Origin: Strongylocentrotus droebachiensis
Lineage: Eukaryota; Echinodermata; Echinoidea; Camarodonta; Strongylocentrotidae
Assembly: GCA_035222895.1 (NCBI GenBank)
Contig: JAVYIG010000319.1
Coordinates: forward strand, 1 to 64,000
Reading direction: 5' to 3'
DNA length: 64,000 nt
Part shown: positions 36,606 to 49,870 of the stretch, one piece after another
Layout: each line of letters opens with the position of its first letter
Position numbering within the stretch: position 1 is the stretch's first letter
Position numbers and translations under genes: made by a program
Notes under the pieces: generated by a model
Seen by the model: the letters and a program-made list of their open reading frames with translations, nothing else
Told to the model about the DNA's origin: nothing
The model's database searches: none

Positions 36606-37260
36606 AAATAACATGAAAGAAATTCAGAGAAGGAGAGTTTGTGTGAGAGCGAGAAAGTGAAAGAGATTATTAGATTTTCTTCTACTACGCCATACATCTA
36701 TGGTAATAAGACAACACTTGCCCAGTAGCAAATCTCTCAGAGTAAAATAATTCCAAACCTCCACCCTCGAACCATCTTACCCAAATCTGGCCCCACATTC
36801 AAATCTTAACCTTGGCCCAGGGATTACTGTCTGTAGAAAATGTATGTTAAACCAAAATAAAATTTAATTAAGTTCACGCTAACAGATACAAAATATAATG
36901 CCTGATGAACATGACTTTAACATTGCAAGTAATTGAGATTACCAAAATCTCCCAATTGTGGATTGCAAGTATTATGTTACTTAATGTTTGGTCTGATTCA
37001 TGCTACAGTGTGACTATCATCTTAATACAATTATCAGGTATACTAATATAATTGATTTCAATCCATAACACTGGGGATAAAAATACCCTAGCCTCGCCCA
37101 TGAATGTTGTGAAAGGTTGCTATGAATCACCATTGCTGCACTATCGTTGCCAACCTCGATCCTATATCCTTCTCCATCAGGCACAGACAAATTAATTTTT
37201 CATCCTGTGAGACAGGCTACGTTAGTCGCCCTTGGGGGGATGTCTCCTCCTCCTCCTCTT

Positions 37261-37647
37261 AAGGCCTGTCCTCATCAGCTCGACATTGCTAAATAACCCG
37301 CTATTTTAACTATCCCGATCGCAAATTATCCAGCTAATTTGCGTCTTCATCATCCCGCAGCTGCAATTAGCGGGATATTTGGTCGAGATAATCATCCCAA
37401 GATATCTTGGGCTTGTTTGCAAAATATCCCGCTATTTGTCGAGTGCGTTTTCACCAGCCCGAAACCCATATTGTGCACGACCGCTGAACAAGATATCTCA
37501 AGCTAATTTCTCGAGCTCCGAGCTCAAGTTTTGAGTTTTGAGGTAAAGTCTCGAGCTGATGAAGACGTGATTAGTAACTTCGGGCTTATTTCCCAAATCA
37601 GAAATAGCGGGCTATTTGGCAATCTCGAGCTGATGAGGACAGGCCTT
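37261..37647. mobile_element. 387-bp MITE
   Basis: The left end aaggcctgtcctcatcagct plus cga is the exact inverted complement of the right end tcgagctgatgaggacaggc plus ctt. Flanks are tta-like on both sides, a possible TTA/TAA target duplication. The interior is built from inverted words such as tagcgggatattt and cccgctatttgtcgag, with no coding capacity. Confidence 0.85.
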
Positions 37648-38097
37648 TACTGCGATCCATCCTTTCCCCCCTAAAGGCACTTGGCCCCTCTCCAATCAGG
37701 CATAGGGACGCAGTCAAGTGTAAGGCGCTGCCTAATCTTACATCTTCTAGACAACATGTTGATTTGGTTAGAGGTCTGCCCCAGCGAGTCCGATTATTGA
37801 CGAGCCACTGGATGGGAGACAGTCCAACACCATTTCAATATCCATCGTTTCTTCTTCATATCCCCCATCGCTCTCTCCATCTTCCCATCTCTCCTTCTCA
37901 ACTCCCATTGCTTCCTCACCATGAAATGTATTGCACTCTCTCATGTTTATTTGGTGACCTCTCTCCTTCTTAATTCCCCAGTTTTTCCTGTCTTCTTAGA
38001 TGATCCTCATTCAACTGATCGATCCTGGCAGAAAGAGCACATATTCCCCCCCCCCCCCCTCCCCATCCCCCCAAGGGTCTTCTTCATCTCTCCTTTC

Positions 38098-38145
<48 letters not shown>

Positions 38146-38397
38146 CATGAAATCTATTGCATCCTTCTTCTTACTTCCTTGTTTTCTTTCATTTTCAGGC
38201 GATCATAATTCTGGGGGAACATCACCCCCCCCCCCCCCCTCCCCCAGGCAAAACCCAATGTGGCTATACTTCACAAATATAAAACTTTTGCCCCCCCCCC
38301 CCCTGAAGCAATATTGGATTTGAAATGCCCCCAACATGTGATAACATTGTAGATTGTTGCTTGTTTCTATTTTCTAGTACAAATATTTTAAGAGTAG
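37648..38397 (-). other. ERG intron A-B, part 3, C- and TC-rich
   Basis: Pyrimidine-rich intron sequence with C-tracts at about 38047, 38225 and 38292 and a (TC)n run at 38098-38145. No exon was recognised. Confidence 0.6.
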
Positions 38398-39545
38398 CAC
38401 ACAACCTTTACAAGTAGCACAGCTTAATTAAACAAAACCTGCACAAAATCCATACAGTTAAATCTGAATTGAAAAAAGTGCATGTAAACTAATAAAAAGA
38501 GCTTTAGAAGTACTCATGATCTTGTTTGGTCATAGGCTAAAAATTGCACAGACATCATAATCGATATCATGACCTTTCTTCGTCATATACGCAAACAATT
38601 GTGACAATTGTATTGACATCATATTAAATCAATATCTAGTCATAATTATTTATCATTGCTTTCCTTCCCAGCCTGTAATTCCAGCTAAATTTGTTTAAAA
38701 ATAGCTTTGATATTGATATATTAATGACCTTGTATTGAACTTCAACATCATCATACGTCATACAAAGCAACATTGTACAGAAATACAGTACTTGGAAAAG
38801 CTTAAATGCAGTCTGCCTATATTTACAGTAGGCTTTTTATGCTTTTATTAAGGATATTTGCGGTACAGTATTTTCTGCTTCTAACCAGTCAATCAAGTTC
38901 CACTTTATTTTGTTAGTCAAAATGCTTCCCCAACCTGAAATAACATTGTTTGATTGTAGCTTGTCAACCATTTTCAACTTTGACTGCGCTCCCCCTCCCC
39001 CCTTTGCATGATACAAAAAGTTGGGATTGCAAGATTTCATTTCACATGATTAAATATTTTCCTACATCTATTATTCAATTATAAACTTTTTGATTGGCAA
39101 CACAACCTTATCAAGTACCACAGCTTAATTAAACAAAACCTGCACAAAAATTCCTACTTTTAAATCTGAATTGAGATAAGTACATGCAAATTAAATTTTA
39201 AAAAGAGCTTTAAAACTCATCATGACCTTCCTTCGTCATACGCAAACAATTGTGACAATTGTATTGACATCAAATTAAATCAATATCTAGTCATAATGAT
39301 TAATCATTGCTTTCCTTCCCAGACTGTTTTCCAGCAAAATGTGTTTATAAATAGCTTGGATATTGATATATTAATGACCTTGTAATTGTATTGAATTTCA
39401 ACATCGTCAGACGTCATACAAAGCAATATTATACAGAAATACAGTATATTGCAACACTTAAATGCAGTCTGCTTATATACATAAGGTCGATAATGCCATT
39501 ATCAAAGATACTTGTAGTAATACTTTCTGCTCATACCAGATTATT
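38398..39545. repeat. Direct duplication of about 450 bp, offset about 655-701 bp
   Basis: cacagcttaattaaacaaaa is at 38418 and 39119, attgtattgacatcatatta (39.2-kb copy: catcaaatta) at about 38605 and 39258, and cagtctgc(c/t)tatat at 38811 and 39465. The offset shrinks along the pair because of indels. A smaller relative of the middle part (ttgatatattaatga) recurs at about 42186. Confidence 0.85.
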
Positions 39546-39910
39546 AAAGAGAAGGTTGAGTTCTGGGAAGAGGTACAAAATAATCTGTGAGCGTTATGTT
39601 TGTATTATCCTAGTGTGGAAAAACATCAAATAAAAAAATGTTCCCTGAAAAGCATGGCTCTTCAAATGCCCTAATATTCTAAATATGGCATGGAACATCA
39701 TAAAAATCAGGACAGATTTTTATACCACATGTTTGTGTAGTCCCATATACATCTTTCTGTGTACAGTGTTTGTAACTTTACTTTACCAAGACTGGGCCAA
39801 ATTCTTTTTGATGATTCCAGAACCTTGCAGTACAAGACATTTGCAGTATATCATATCTGCTCTCACCAGATTATTAAGTTCCACATTGTTATACCAAAAG
39901 AAATAGGGTA
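39540..39910. repeat. Dispersed repeat, uninterrupted relative of the DIRS insertion site
   Basis: Read on the minus strand, ccagaactcaaccttctctt and ccctgaaaagcatggctctt (given here as on plus) correspond to sequence flanking the DIRS element: 63867-63920 on one side and 57895-58146 on the other. The order and spacing are preserved with no 5.7-kb insert. Confidence 0.8.
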
Positions 39911-40944
39911 TTTCAAGGCCTAAATAATTAAGTAGGACTTTGTTAAATGTACATGTACGTAATGCTACTTATTTTGGATAAAGAGATGTCAGTTTATAGA
40001 GTGAGCCAGCATGGCAAATTGATCAATACTTTACAGTGTAATTTGTCAATCTCTATACATTAATTTTTCATTAACCTCCTTTCTCTCTCTTTGATCTATA
40101 CTCCAGATATTCCTTGGTTGAAGAATAAAGTACTTGAAACTATTATGTTCCAAACTGAAAATATGTACCGTAAGACGTCATATATTTTGATTTAATTATA
40201 TAATTACTGATTAATGTATCATGAATGGGGATCTTTCTCATCATAGTGTTACAACCTTTTTCTTTTATCCTGTTCTGTACTATACCACTTCTGTTTTCCC
40301 TCCTTTTTTCACCTCTTCCCTTCCCCTTCTCTCTATCCCGGTGCTCCTTGTTAACACATATAGTATTACATTGTAATTTGTATTGTTATTGTTATTGTGC
40401 GGTGTTATTGTTATTGTACTGTACTATTGTATATATTGTTGATTATAACTTGCCGTCTAACCCACTGTGTTGACGGGCCTGGTTGTTTGTGCATGATCTC
40501 TAATAAAGACGTGATTTATCATCAAGATATTACCCATATGGCATAATCATCATACCACATAACAGCCAAATACTTTACTGGCCTTATGTCAGATACTTTT
40601 CAACACATTATTTTAGAAAGTGTGCAATTTGTCTGTTTGGAGCCAGAAGGGTTTTACTGTGTGTGAATTGATATGAATTACCGCCCATCTGGCTCCAAAA
40701 AATATATTTGTTTAAAAGGGATGCTGTCATTGGTTGTAATTATACATCCATTAGTCTCGGATAAACTCTCAAACCCATTTCTGGCCTTGTATACAAGCCA
40801 TCGGCATAATGGACAATTAGCAGTAATTACTGTAAAAGGTGAAGCAGGCAGTGTAACAGCAATATCTGCAATTGCACATCCCAAGGCTTTTAATTGGTAA
40901 TTTATATGAATAGGTCATGATATGGATTTAATCTATAACCTGTT

Positions 40945-41130
40945 TGAGACACGACGGCTCATTGGTAGAGCAGTGGTCTCGTTAACGGGTGGGCGAGGGT
41001 TCAAAACCAAGTCGATGTGCTACATGCAGTGCCCTTTGGTGAGGCATAATCCTCATTACCATGTCCCTTTGACAGGACTTATAAAGCCATTGGTCCCCTG
41101 GTTGCTTACTTACAAGCATAACATGCTTTC
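40945..41130 (+). mobile_element. tRNA-derived SINE
   Basis: The A-box-like sequence ggctcattggtagagc (40956-40971) and the B-box-like gggttcaaaacc (about 40998-41009) are spaced as in a tRNA. They are followed by an unrelated tail. A trailing tttgacaggacttataaagc belongs to the tail. It is not a functional tRNA, since acceptor pairing and an intact T-loop are lacking. Confidence 0.65.
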
Positions 41131-41457
41131 TTAGCAGTCAGGTAATCAAACAAATACAAATAAAAATATGTATTCCACAACAGGAACAAGGCAAATATTC
41201 TACAAGTTGACATTCTAAACTCTGTGAAATACATATTTAGAATGTTTAAATCTTTACAAGCACATGATTTAATATGCTATAATTTCCCTGAACTACAATA
41301 AATAAATGCAGGTAAATGTAGGAAATTGAAAAGGAATAGAGTGGCATAACAACAGCAGAAAAATAACAACACTAAATCGATTTTCACTTGGTTACACTAG
41401 AATTAACAAATCGTTTAGTTAATAACCATCTCACATTTTTCATTGTCATCATGTGTT

Positions 41458-41705
41458 CAAGAGTGAAAAGAGATAGAAAGAGAGAAAGACAGACAAAAAG
41501 ACAGGCAGAGAGACAGAGAGAAAGAGAGAGAGAGAGGAGGGGGTAGCGTGAGAGTGAGAAAGAGGCAAAGACAGAGTGAGAGTGGGAGACATAAAGAGCG
41601 TGAGAGTAACAAAGACAAAGTGAGAGTGAGAAAGAGATAGAGAGAGGGACAGAGACAGAGTGATAGCAATAAGAAGAGACAGAAAGAGAGAAAGACAGAC
41701 AAACA
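41458..41705. repeat. (AG)n-rich tract with gagagtgag words
   Basis: Plus-strand purine-rich repeats, with overlapping leucine/serine-rich open frames on the opposite strand that are repeat products. Confidence 0.9.
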
Positions 41706-41819
41706 AACAAAGAGTATGTCGGCATCAATGATGCAGCAAGGTAGGAGCAATCTCCACTCGAGATTATGGGGATCCAGACGATTCCTCTCAACAGTTAGAA
41801 CATTATTCACACCTTGAAC

Positions 41820-43560
41820 CTCTGCGTGATGGCACTAAAACAACCCAGTCCAGCAGGAAATACTCTAATGCTATGGAATGGCATATGGTAATGTTTACAG
41901 GATTTCTTCCTTACAAGGACATAAGGCTAAGGCTATCTTCTAAAAATATATCTTCTGAACATTATTCACACCCTAAGCCTTTGGAAGAATGCATCTAGCT
42001 TAGCGGAATATTATGTGACGTTATGTGGAAGGTTGTTTTCTTTTCCCTCATGAGCATGAAATTCAGAGACTTTTGCACTGTAGTAGTTATCTTTTCAAAA
42101 TATAATTTCTAGACATTATCCCTGTCTATACCTCTGGCTGTATTAGCCTCTACAGAGATGAACAGAATATACTACAAATAGCCTTGACATTGATATATTA
42201 ATGATGTTGTATCAAACTTCAACATTGTCAGATGTCATACAATATATGTATATATTATCATAATACAGTAGTAATGTTTACAGATTATTTCTTCATCTGC
42301 ATGAAATGCAGACATGTTACACTAAAGCTGTCTTGTAGAAATATAATTTCAAGACATCATTTACACCTAAAACCTCTGCTGGTCTAAGTCTAGCTCAGTA
42401 AAATATTGTCAGTTATGAGCCTGAATTTGGTAAAAATGTTGTCAGGTTTCTTCCCTGCATGATTGAAATGCAGACATGTTTACACTAAAGCTCTCTAATC
42501 AAAATGAAAATGCCAGCAGATCTCGGCATATAATACGCTCTATTGTTATAAGAAAGCATCTGGTAATGTTAAAAGGTTTTTGCCCTCACACGATTGAAAT
42601 TCAGATGTGTTTGCACTATGAACTACTTTCTAATTATATAATTTCTACACATCGCTCACAAGTAAAACCTCTGCTGGTCAAAGCCTAGCTCAGCAGAATA
42701 TTGTCCGTTATGAGACTGAATTTGGTAATATTATCAGGTTTCTTCCCTGCATGATTGAAATTTAGACATTTACACTAAAGCTCTCTAATCAAAATGAAAA
42801 TGCCAGCAAATTTTGGCATAATGCGCCCTATTGTTATAGGAAGGCATCTGGTATTGTTGAAAGGTTTTTGCCCTCACACGATTGAAATTCAGATGTGTGT
42901 GCACTTTAAAGTACTTTCTAAAAATATAATTGTTCACACTTAAAACCTTTTGCTGGTAATAGTCTAGCTCTGCAGAATATTGTCTGTTTGGGCCTAAATT
43001 TGGTAATGTTGTCAGGTTTCTTCCCTGCATGATTGAAATGCAGACATGTTTACACCAAAGCTCTCTTATGAAAAGAAAAGTCACACCTAACAACTCTGAT
43101 GACATCAGCAGAGCTCAGCAGAATACGCTCTATTGTTATAAGAAAGCATCTGGTAATGTTGAAAGGTTTTTGCCCTCACACCATTGAAATTCAAACATGT
43201 TTGCACTTTAAACTACTTTCTAAAAATATAATTTCTACACTTCATAATTCACACCAAATGTTTAACCTTTTACTGGAAATAGGCGAATAGCCTAGCTCTG
43301 CAGAGTAATATCTGTTCTGGGACTGAATTTGGTGATGTTTTCAGATTTCTTCTCGCCATGATTGAAATTGAGACATATTAACAGGAAAAAAATCTTCTAA
43401 AAATACAATCTCTAGATGTTTATTCACACCCTTGCCCTTTGGTTGGGGAATTCTAGCTCAGCAACAAAACAAAAAAATATTCTGATGCTATGGGATGGCT
43501 TCTGGTAATGTTGTCAGATTTTGTCTCTGCATGCTAGAAATTGAGACATGTTTGCACAAA
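41820..43560. repeat. Degenerate satellite with a dimeric (about 145 / 285 bp) repeat
   Basis: One half-unit carries caggtttcttccctgcatga plus ttgaaatgcagacatg, at about 42446, 42733 and 43014. The other carries aggtttttgccctcacacga plus ttgaaattcagatgtg, at about 42575, 42866 and 43165. The two alternate, giving a period near 285 bp made of two related halves. More diverged halves flank this core on both sides. Open frames within it have no domain. Confidence 0.85.
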
Positions 43561-45339
43561 ACTTTTCAACAAAATCAGTTTTTTGAGAACAGAGATTCTG
43601 AGTATCCTCCCTACCCCCATGTCTGAACAAACAAAATTTTTAAAAACAGATTTTCATATCAAGTTAGAATATTATTGATTTGACCATTTCAATGTAAATA
43701 AACATGAGAAATTCTAAATGGAATGTATGCAATTTAGAATTGGGATGATAATTTCAATGAATGTATTTGGCATACATCAGGATATTGTCTATGGAAAATG
43801 CCTGTTTCACTAACATTAAATCATAATGAAGGATTTATTTAACCCATTGCCAACTGGAACCTGGTGGTTCCTACCCAAAATCTATGGGAAATTACATAAT
43901 TCAGTAGTCAGGGGGTTAACTTTCCCTGAAATTCTTGTACAGTAATGTTGTGATAATTGGCCATAAAATGAGGGCGTCTAAAATTGTCACTCTTTAAGCA
44001 AAACTACATCCTGTGTTGGCAGTTAACAAAACACATTAAGAGATCTGTCCCAAGAACTACTGAGGAATCGTGAGTACTCAATAGTAGAGGGGAAAACACT
44101 GATGTTAATATATCTTCTAGAATGTCTCTATTAAATAAATTGTGAGAAGTTATAATGAGAGCAAAGCTATTAGATAATGTAAGAAAGTGAACAAATGAAA
44201 TGGTGTGCCTCTGGCCTTAAACAAACACAGCACTGAAGAAATTGACCGCCATACTTTTTATGCTGCCCCCTCAAAAAGGATAATGACCTTTTATACTGAA
44301 CTTTTATCACCCTTGGGGGCATTTTCAGGCCAAATTGGGCAAATATAGAGGACTGAAATATGGAAGGCTGTGCATTCGTCCCACCAATATCTACGCTGCA
44401 CATGGGGAGTATTTGTTTTGATTTTTGAAGAAACCTTTGCAAACTATATTATTTTATTGAACACTTTACTGTGTGTCTGCAGTGGACATGTTCTTCTATC
44501 TGGGAATTTATCAGTCTCTTACATATAATTTTAAATAATGTCACTTGAATTAGGATGGCAATTAAAACATTTAGCTCTTGACTGAATTCTATTCTGAAGA
44601 GATCCTCTTATTTTAGAATAAAGATAGTTAATTGGATATGTAACAAAGAAACGTAAAAATACTTTTATCATATCTGATGCTTAATGGTAAATCAATTTCA
44701 GGATAAAGAGATTCTTATCCCTATGTATTTCATCCCTGTATTGAAATGGGGCTCCATTAGAACAATAACCATATCAGGGAGGAATGAGAGAAACATATAA
44801 TAAGTTTGTATTAAAAGATTTTCGATAAATCAATGTTCAATATATACATGTATAGGCAATTCCAATACCCAATGGTAATGCCTATACAAATTGTGTTCAC
44901 ACTAAATAATATTTCATTTTTATCATGTTCACAATTGTCAATATCTAATGCATGGGGTGACTGAAATTGCATTTCGTTTATATTTATGTTAGTCTTTGTG
45001 ATTATCTAGAGTACAGATTCAGTGCTCCGTAGGAAATTTGACAGTTTTATTATAAGCTTGTATATTAATAAACAAAAACAGTAACTTCTACACTCCTTCA
45101 GATTAGTTTTGCAGCCTGAATGAGGAATAAAACAAGTCTTTTCATTCTTTAGTTCTATCTTATAGCTAATTCTAGCCGCGCCCTGCATGCGCCAGCAACA
45201 GGTATTCTAAGTTTCAAATTGACGTCACTGCAAGTGAAACCAATGCCACTAGACCGTCGCATGGAATTAAATTAAAGAAGAAACGAAGGAAATTTCCCAT
45301 ATCACATGGCAAGGGCATTGATTCTTGCCCAGAAAAGAG

Positions 45340-45570
45340 AAAGAGTGAAAGAGAAAGAGAAAGAGAAAGAAAGAAAGAGAAATGACGAGAACAGAGATAG
45401 AGGAGAGAAAGAGTGAAGGAGAGAAGAGAAAGAGTGAAAGAGAGAAGAGAAGAGAAAGAGGATAGAAATAGAGAGGGAGAAGAGAGACATAGAGAGAAGG
45501 GAGAGAGAGACAGGACGGAGAGAGTGAAAAAGAGAGTGAAAGAGAAGGAGAAAGGAGAGAATAGAGAGAT
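45340..45570. repeat. (GA)n-rich purine tract
   Basis: Almost pure purine on the plus strand (gagaaagag units). Open frames on either strand are repeat products. Confidence 0.9.
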
Positions 45571-46914
45571 CCACCTACAAATCAAATTTCATTCTGCACA
45601 TCCCCTCGATTAAAAAGTGAAACCTAATATTAAAAAAATTTATCTGTGTTACACTTTCATTCTTCCATTTTAGACAGACCATCTAGTCCATAAATATATA
45701 GCAATTTCTTATTCAATTCAAGTGAAATTTAAAAAAAAAAAAACATTTCAAGAAATCTTATACGATCTATCAAATAATATCAGCATTGAACTGCTATGCT
45801 TGTATACAAATCCGATGTCCATACAATTTGTGTATGATGCATATTTCATCCCCCCCCCCCCCCCCCTTAGAAGGAAAAAAATATAGGCACTTGAAAATTC
45901 CATTAACACGCTCAGTCTAGTCGAAACAATTTCCTAATTGCTCTTTCTGTGCACTTTAACCACTAATTTCTACTCAAATACGTCAACTCAACCTCCCTTT
46001 TCGACAGCCCCTGTAACATAATACCTGTTTGGGAAACCTGCAGCTATAGACGGTACCGCATGCTCAAATTTTCCACAGTGTAGCCAAATATATTCTAATT
46101 TCCTCGCCACCACTCTCAAACACGCTCTCCTATATAGTTGCTTGGATGATGTTGATTCTGCTTGGCACGAAAGACACCTCACCTTTCATCGAAAGATGGG
46201 GCAAACGTATGTCTCTCTATTCGTTATTGCACGCCAGGTAGAGGATTTATATGTACAGGTACAGGGGAGTGTTTCACAAAGACTAAGATCGACTTTTTAG
46301 TTAGACTTAGCTTTGGCAGGCCGTTCATGCCACTGTTTGCTCTCACCATTTACTGGCATTGGTCTCTCAAGGGATGTACAAATCATGGTCACAAATCTAC
46401 AGAATTTACATTTTTTAATTGTTCATTATTGAAGGAAAACATTATCTAAAGATCATAATTGAGAGACTAATTGAGAGACTAAGTGTGGTTTTTGTCTGAA
46501 ATATTTATTAAAAAGCTGTGGATTAAAGAAAATAGTACTTAATATCAAATGCCATGAGGAATAAGGCTTGGTTAAAAACTACAAAAATGAAAATCTGTTT
46601 TACATTTTAAAACTACAAAATTCAAAATTGGCACAGACACATCTAAAGCAGTGTAAAAGGTTACCTTTTTTTTTCATACACATGAATGTTTAATTCCTGC
46701 AGACATAGTCAATATTCCTCTGTGGCAATTTGTCTACGCACATCACGATCACAAAGATTCATGATAAATCAACCTGAAGGCAAGGCCATAGCCTTGTGCA
46801 TACATAATCATCTTATGACACATTACAAAATCCAAACATGTTTTCTATTCCCGAGAAGAAAAGGTATTGAAATTGCCCCTCGTGTCGTTTTCTTAAATGT
46901 CTTTGTGATCATAA

Positions 46915-47165
46915 TGTTAATAGGGGTTCTCCCTCCCCCCAACTTTTCATTTTATCTCTACCTCAGTAGGCTTCCCTTGGTTTGTACATTTTCTTCTTTT
47001 CTTCTATATACTAAACATCGTTGTTTGTTTTTAATATTTGTATGTTATGATTTGTGTTATCTTATAAAAGTACATGTTTTTTTTTATTGTGCTCGGACCT
47101 GCTGAAGAACAGCCTTTAGCTGAAATTGGTGCAATGCAAAATGAAATAAACTGAACTGAACTGAA
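46915..47165 (+). mobile_element. Non-LTR retrotransposon 3' end with (CTGAA)n tail
   Basis: A pyrimidine-rich segment leads into tgtgctcggacctgctgaag plus aacagcctttagctgaaatt and ggtgcaatgcaaaatgaaat, and ends aaactgaactgaactgaat. The short tandem tail and the preceding conserved-looking 3' UTR are typical of a truncated LINE. No coding part remains. Confidence 0.6.
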
Positions 47166-48374
47166 TAACATCATTAATATCAATTTTGTATTATCATTAT
47201 CATCATTTTTATTATTATTATCATGCAGAGCTTCAAGGACTAAAGTGCTCCAAATTAAATTAAAAATCAACCTCACAAAATTGTCTTCATAATTATATAC
47301 CTGTAGCTTGATACGCACAGCATCAAATATTATTTGTTCACACCTAACCGTTATAGACGCTATATGACTGAAGGTTATTAACTCTCCCCCTCCTGGGATT
47401 ATACATCATCTATAGAGCGGCATATCAAGCACGATATACATCCATCATCCATTATTGGATAATAAAAGAATATTTCCATCTTGTACCCTTCCCCAGGGTA
47501 TATAGCGCCACCGTAGTTCTATTAATATGTCATATACAGGAAGCAAGGTACATATAGTACTCCATCATTCATTCATTATATCTGGTATGTCGGAGAGTGG
47601 GGCTACAGCGATCGGCTGGATGATGACAAAAAGATGATCGGTCAGACGGGAATGAGATTATCAATATTCATAACTATCTTCATTTACATCATGTAAAATT
47701 AAAGAGTACCTGTCACCATTCACATTTCCTTGATATAGATATCAGTGCAATCAAATATGACATCATTAATTTTCATTGACGCTTATAGCACTGTGCATTT
47801 GACACTTTGCCAATTGATAGACATTGTTAGTCTGTAAATAACAGAGGTTATGATAACAATAAATGATAAATCATCAAACATCACTACCTATACATTCTTT
47901 TATACATTCTCCTTCCTTTTCTTGTCATTTTTCCTTTCCTCTTGTCTTCTTTTTTCTTCTTTTCGTCTTTTTGTTATACATGTTATCATCACATCACCTC
48001 TTCAATCTAAAAGAAACTACAAAAAAATATTCATGGTGATATTAATATAAACCTCTTTGTCTTTTCCAATTTCACTTTCCACTACCATGACTACTTTGAG
48101 AGCCTACTAGTTATTGATGCAAAGGCCAGAAGATTATCTTAACAAGGTAGATCTGCTGAAAATACAGTTTCGGGATAGTTAAACGAAGAAGGCATGCTAG
48201 ATAGCTCAAAATGATTTACTCTTTAGAAAACAGTCGCCTCTCTCTAAATTGACCTTTTCCCAGACCGAAATCGAAATTTCCTCATATTGCATTATCTACA
48301 GCTCAATCTAATCTACCCACTTTATGCCCTAATTATGTAAGGAATTGGAAGCATTCTGCAATAGGTTTGTATTT

Positions 48375-48790
48375 ACTCTTCACTGATATGTCTATCTTTG
48401 CCCCCCCCCTCCCTTCCATCTATTTATCCCTCTGTCTCTCTATCTTTATCATTCCCTCAAACTCTTTTTTCATGTCTGTCTGTGGTTTGTGTACTTGAAT
48501 TTGTTTGTAATCCCATGTTGCCTCTGTCTCTGTAATTAAGTCTCTGATTATTGCATGTCTCCCTTATATTCACCTCTCTCCAATGCCTTTTCTGTCTATG
48601 TCTCTGTCTCTGTCTGTCTCTCTGTCTGTCTGTCTGTCTATCTATCTCTCCCTGTACGTGTGTCTGTCTGTCTCTGTCTGTGTGTGTGTCTGTCTCTCTC
48701 ATTCCGCCTTTCTCTGTCTCTTCTTTTCTTTGTATTATATATTTCTCTTTATCTATCTCTCTATAAAACTCTATCTCACACCACCCCTCG
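48375..48790. repeat. Pyrimidine tract with (TCTG)n
   Basis: ctctgtctgtctgtctatct-type repeats, best at 48598-48720. Cysteine/serine-rich open frames across it are repeat products. Confidence 0.88.
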
Positions 48791-49084
48791 TCAGTCCCTT
48801 CATCTTCCTTTTCCCTACCCCAACCTCCAATCCTCCATCCCTACATTTTCTATAACCCTACCATTCTCACTCACTTCCTTTCTCTTTCTATCCCCCTTGT
48901 CCTTTCCTCTGTCTTTCTATTTTCCATCACCATACCATGCTCCATCATGCCATCATCCCGTAACCCTCATAATCCATCATTTGGATAGCATCACCGTTAT
49001 TAAATCGGAACCAGACGTTCCCTGGCTGGCTTGGGCGGTGTTGAATGAGAAGAAGTCCCAGAACGGCATGATCTGCATTCATAA

Positions 49085-49430
49085 GATGATAGATTTGCAC
49101 CCCCATCCATTCTGCCCACGACGCCGACACTTTCAAGAGCTAAATTTAATCATTGTTTATGCTGCGATGTGCTTCTAATATCAAACATGAAGAAAATACG
49201 GCTCAAATCACTGTCTATTGAGGTTAAAACACAAGAACCATATATGGCTGTAGATAGATAGATTCACACCCCCATCTATTCTGCTCACGACGTTAAATTT
49301 AACCATTGTTCATGCTGGGATGTGCTTCTTCTATCAAACATGACAGGAATAAGGCTCAAATCACTGTCTAACGAGGTTAAAAAAAACAAGAACCATATAT
49401 GGCCGTAAATGGAATGGCATCTATTAATAA
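49085..49430. repeat. Tandem duplication, period about 170 bp
   Basis: agatttgcacccccatccat (about 49090) and agattcacacccccatctat (about 49260) begin two copies. Both run through ttaaatttaa, ggctcaaatcactgtcta and aagaaccatatatggc. Confidence 0.8.
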
Positions 49431-49620
49431 CGGACATTATGTTGATATATTTCCAGACGTTCATCATTAGGGCCTTAACATTTCTAAGTATGAAGCAGAA
49501 AACACCTTTATAGGATGTGACATTTATGGAAATAGAACTGCTGAGGTAAGGGAACATTCCCACCTCTAGCATTATGAATTCTATTTTGAGAAACGTCAAA
49601 ACAAATCTGTCTTGATCGCT

Positions 49621-49870
49621 ATCTTGTCAATATACGAAGTTCATCAACCTATATCTATAATGTCCATGTACATATGTATACCCAAATGCTTATAAAACAT
49701 ACATCTTAAGACATATACATGGAGTGACTTGTAAAATATATGTATTATCTTATCAATATACGAAGTTCATCCACCTATATCTGTAATGTCCATGTACATG
49801 TATATACCCAAATGCTTATAAAACATACATCTTAAGACATATACATGGAGTGACTTGTAAAATATATGTA
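49621..49870. repeat. Tandem duplication, period 126 bp
   Basis: atcttgtcaatatacgaagt at 49621 and atcttatcaatatacgaagt at 49747 begin two nearly identical copies that end in gagtgacttgtaaaatatat. Confidence 0.9.

Larger units (their letters stand above)
30271..37260 (-). other. ERG intron A-B, part 2
   Basis: AT-rich intron sequence with a purine tract (30290-30400), a tandem duplication near 30671, a repeat scrap at 32830-32900, a C-tract at 35093-35111 and pyrimidine tracts from 35920. Short open frames here show no domain. Confidence 0.6.
39911..41819 (-). other. ERG intron A-B, part 4
   Basis: Contains a LINE-like tail near 40480-40520 (ctaataaagacgtgatttat), a SINE (40945-41130) and an (AG)n tract (41458-41705). 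No exon was recognised. Confidence 0.6.
43561..49080 (-). other. ERG intron A-B, part 5
   Basis: Mostly AT-rich. Holds a purine tract (45340-45570), a C-tract (45850-45866), a LINE-like 3' end (46915-47165) and pyrimidine tracts at 48375-48930. No exon was recognised. Confidence 0.6.

Noticed and set aside
40945-41130. Possible tRNA gene
   Set aside because: A- and B-box words are present but acceptor-stem pairing is not; better explained as a tRNA-derived SINE.
48555-49178. 207-codon plus-strand open frame
   Set aside because: Mostly translation of a TCTG/TC pyrimidine tract, running on by chance into non-repeat DNA.
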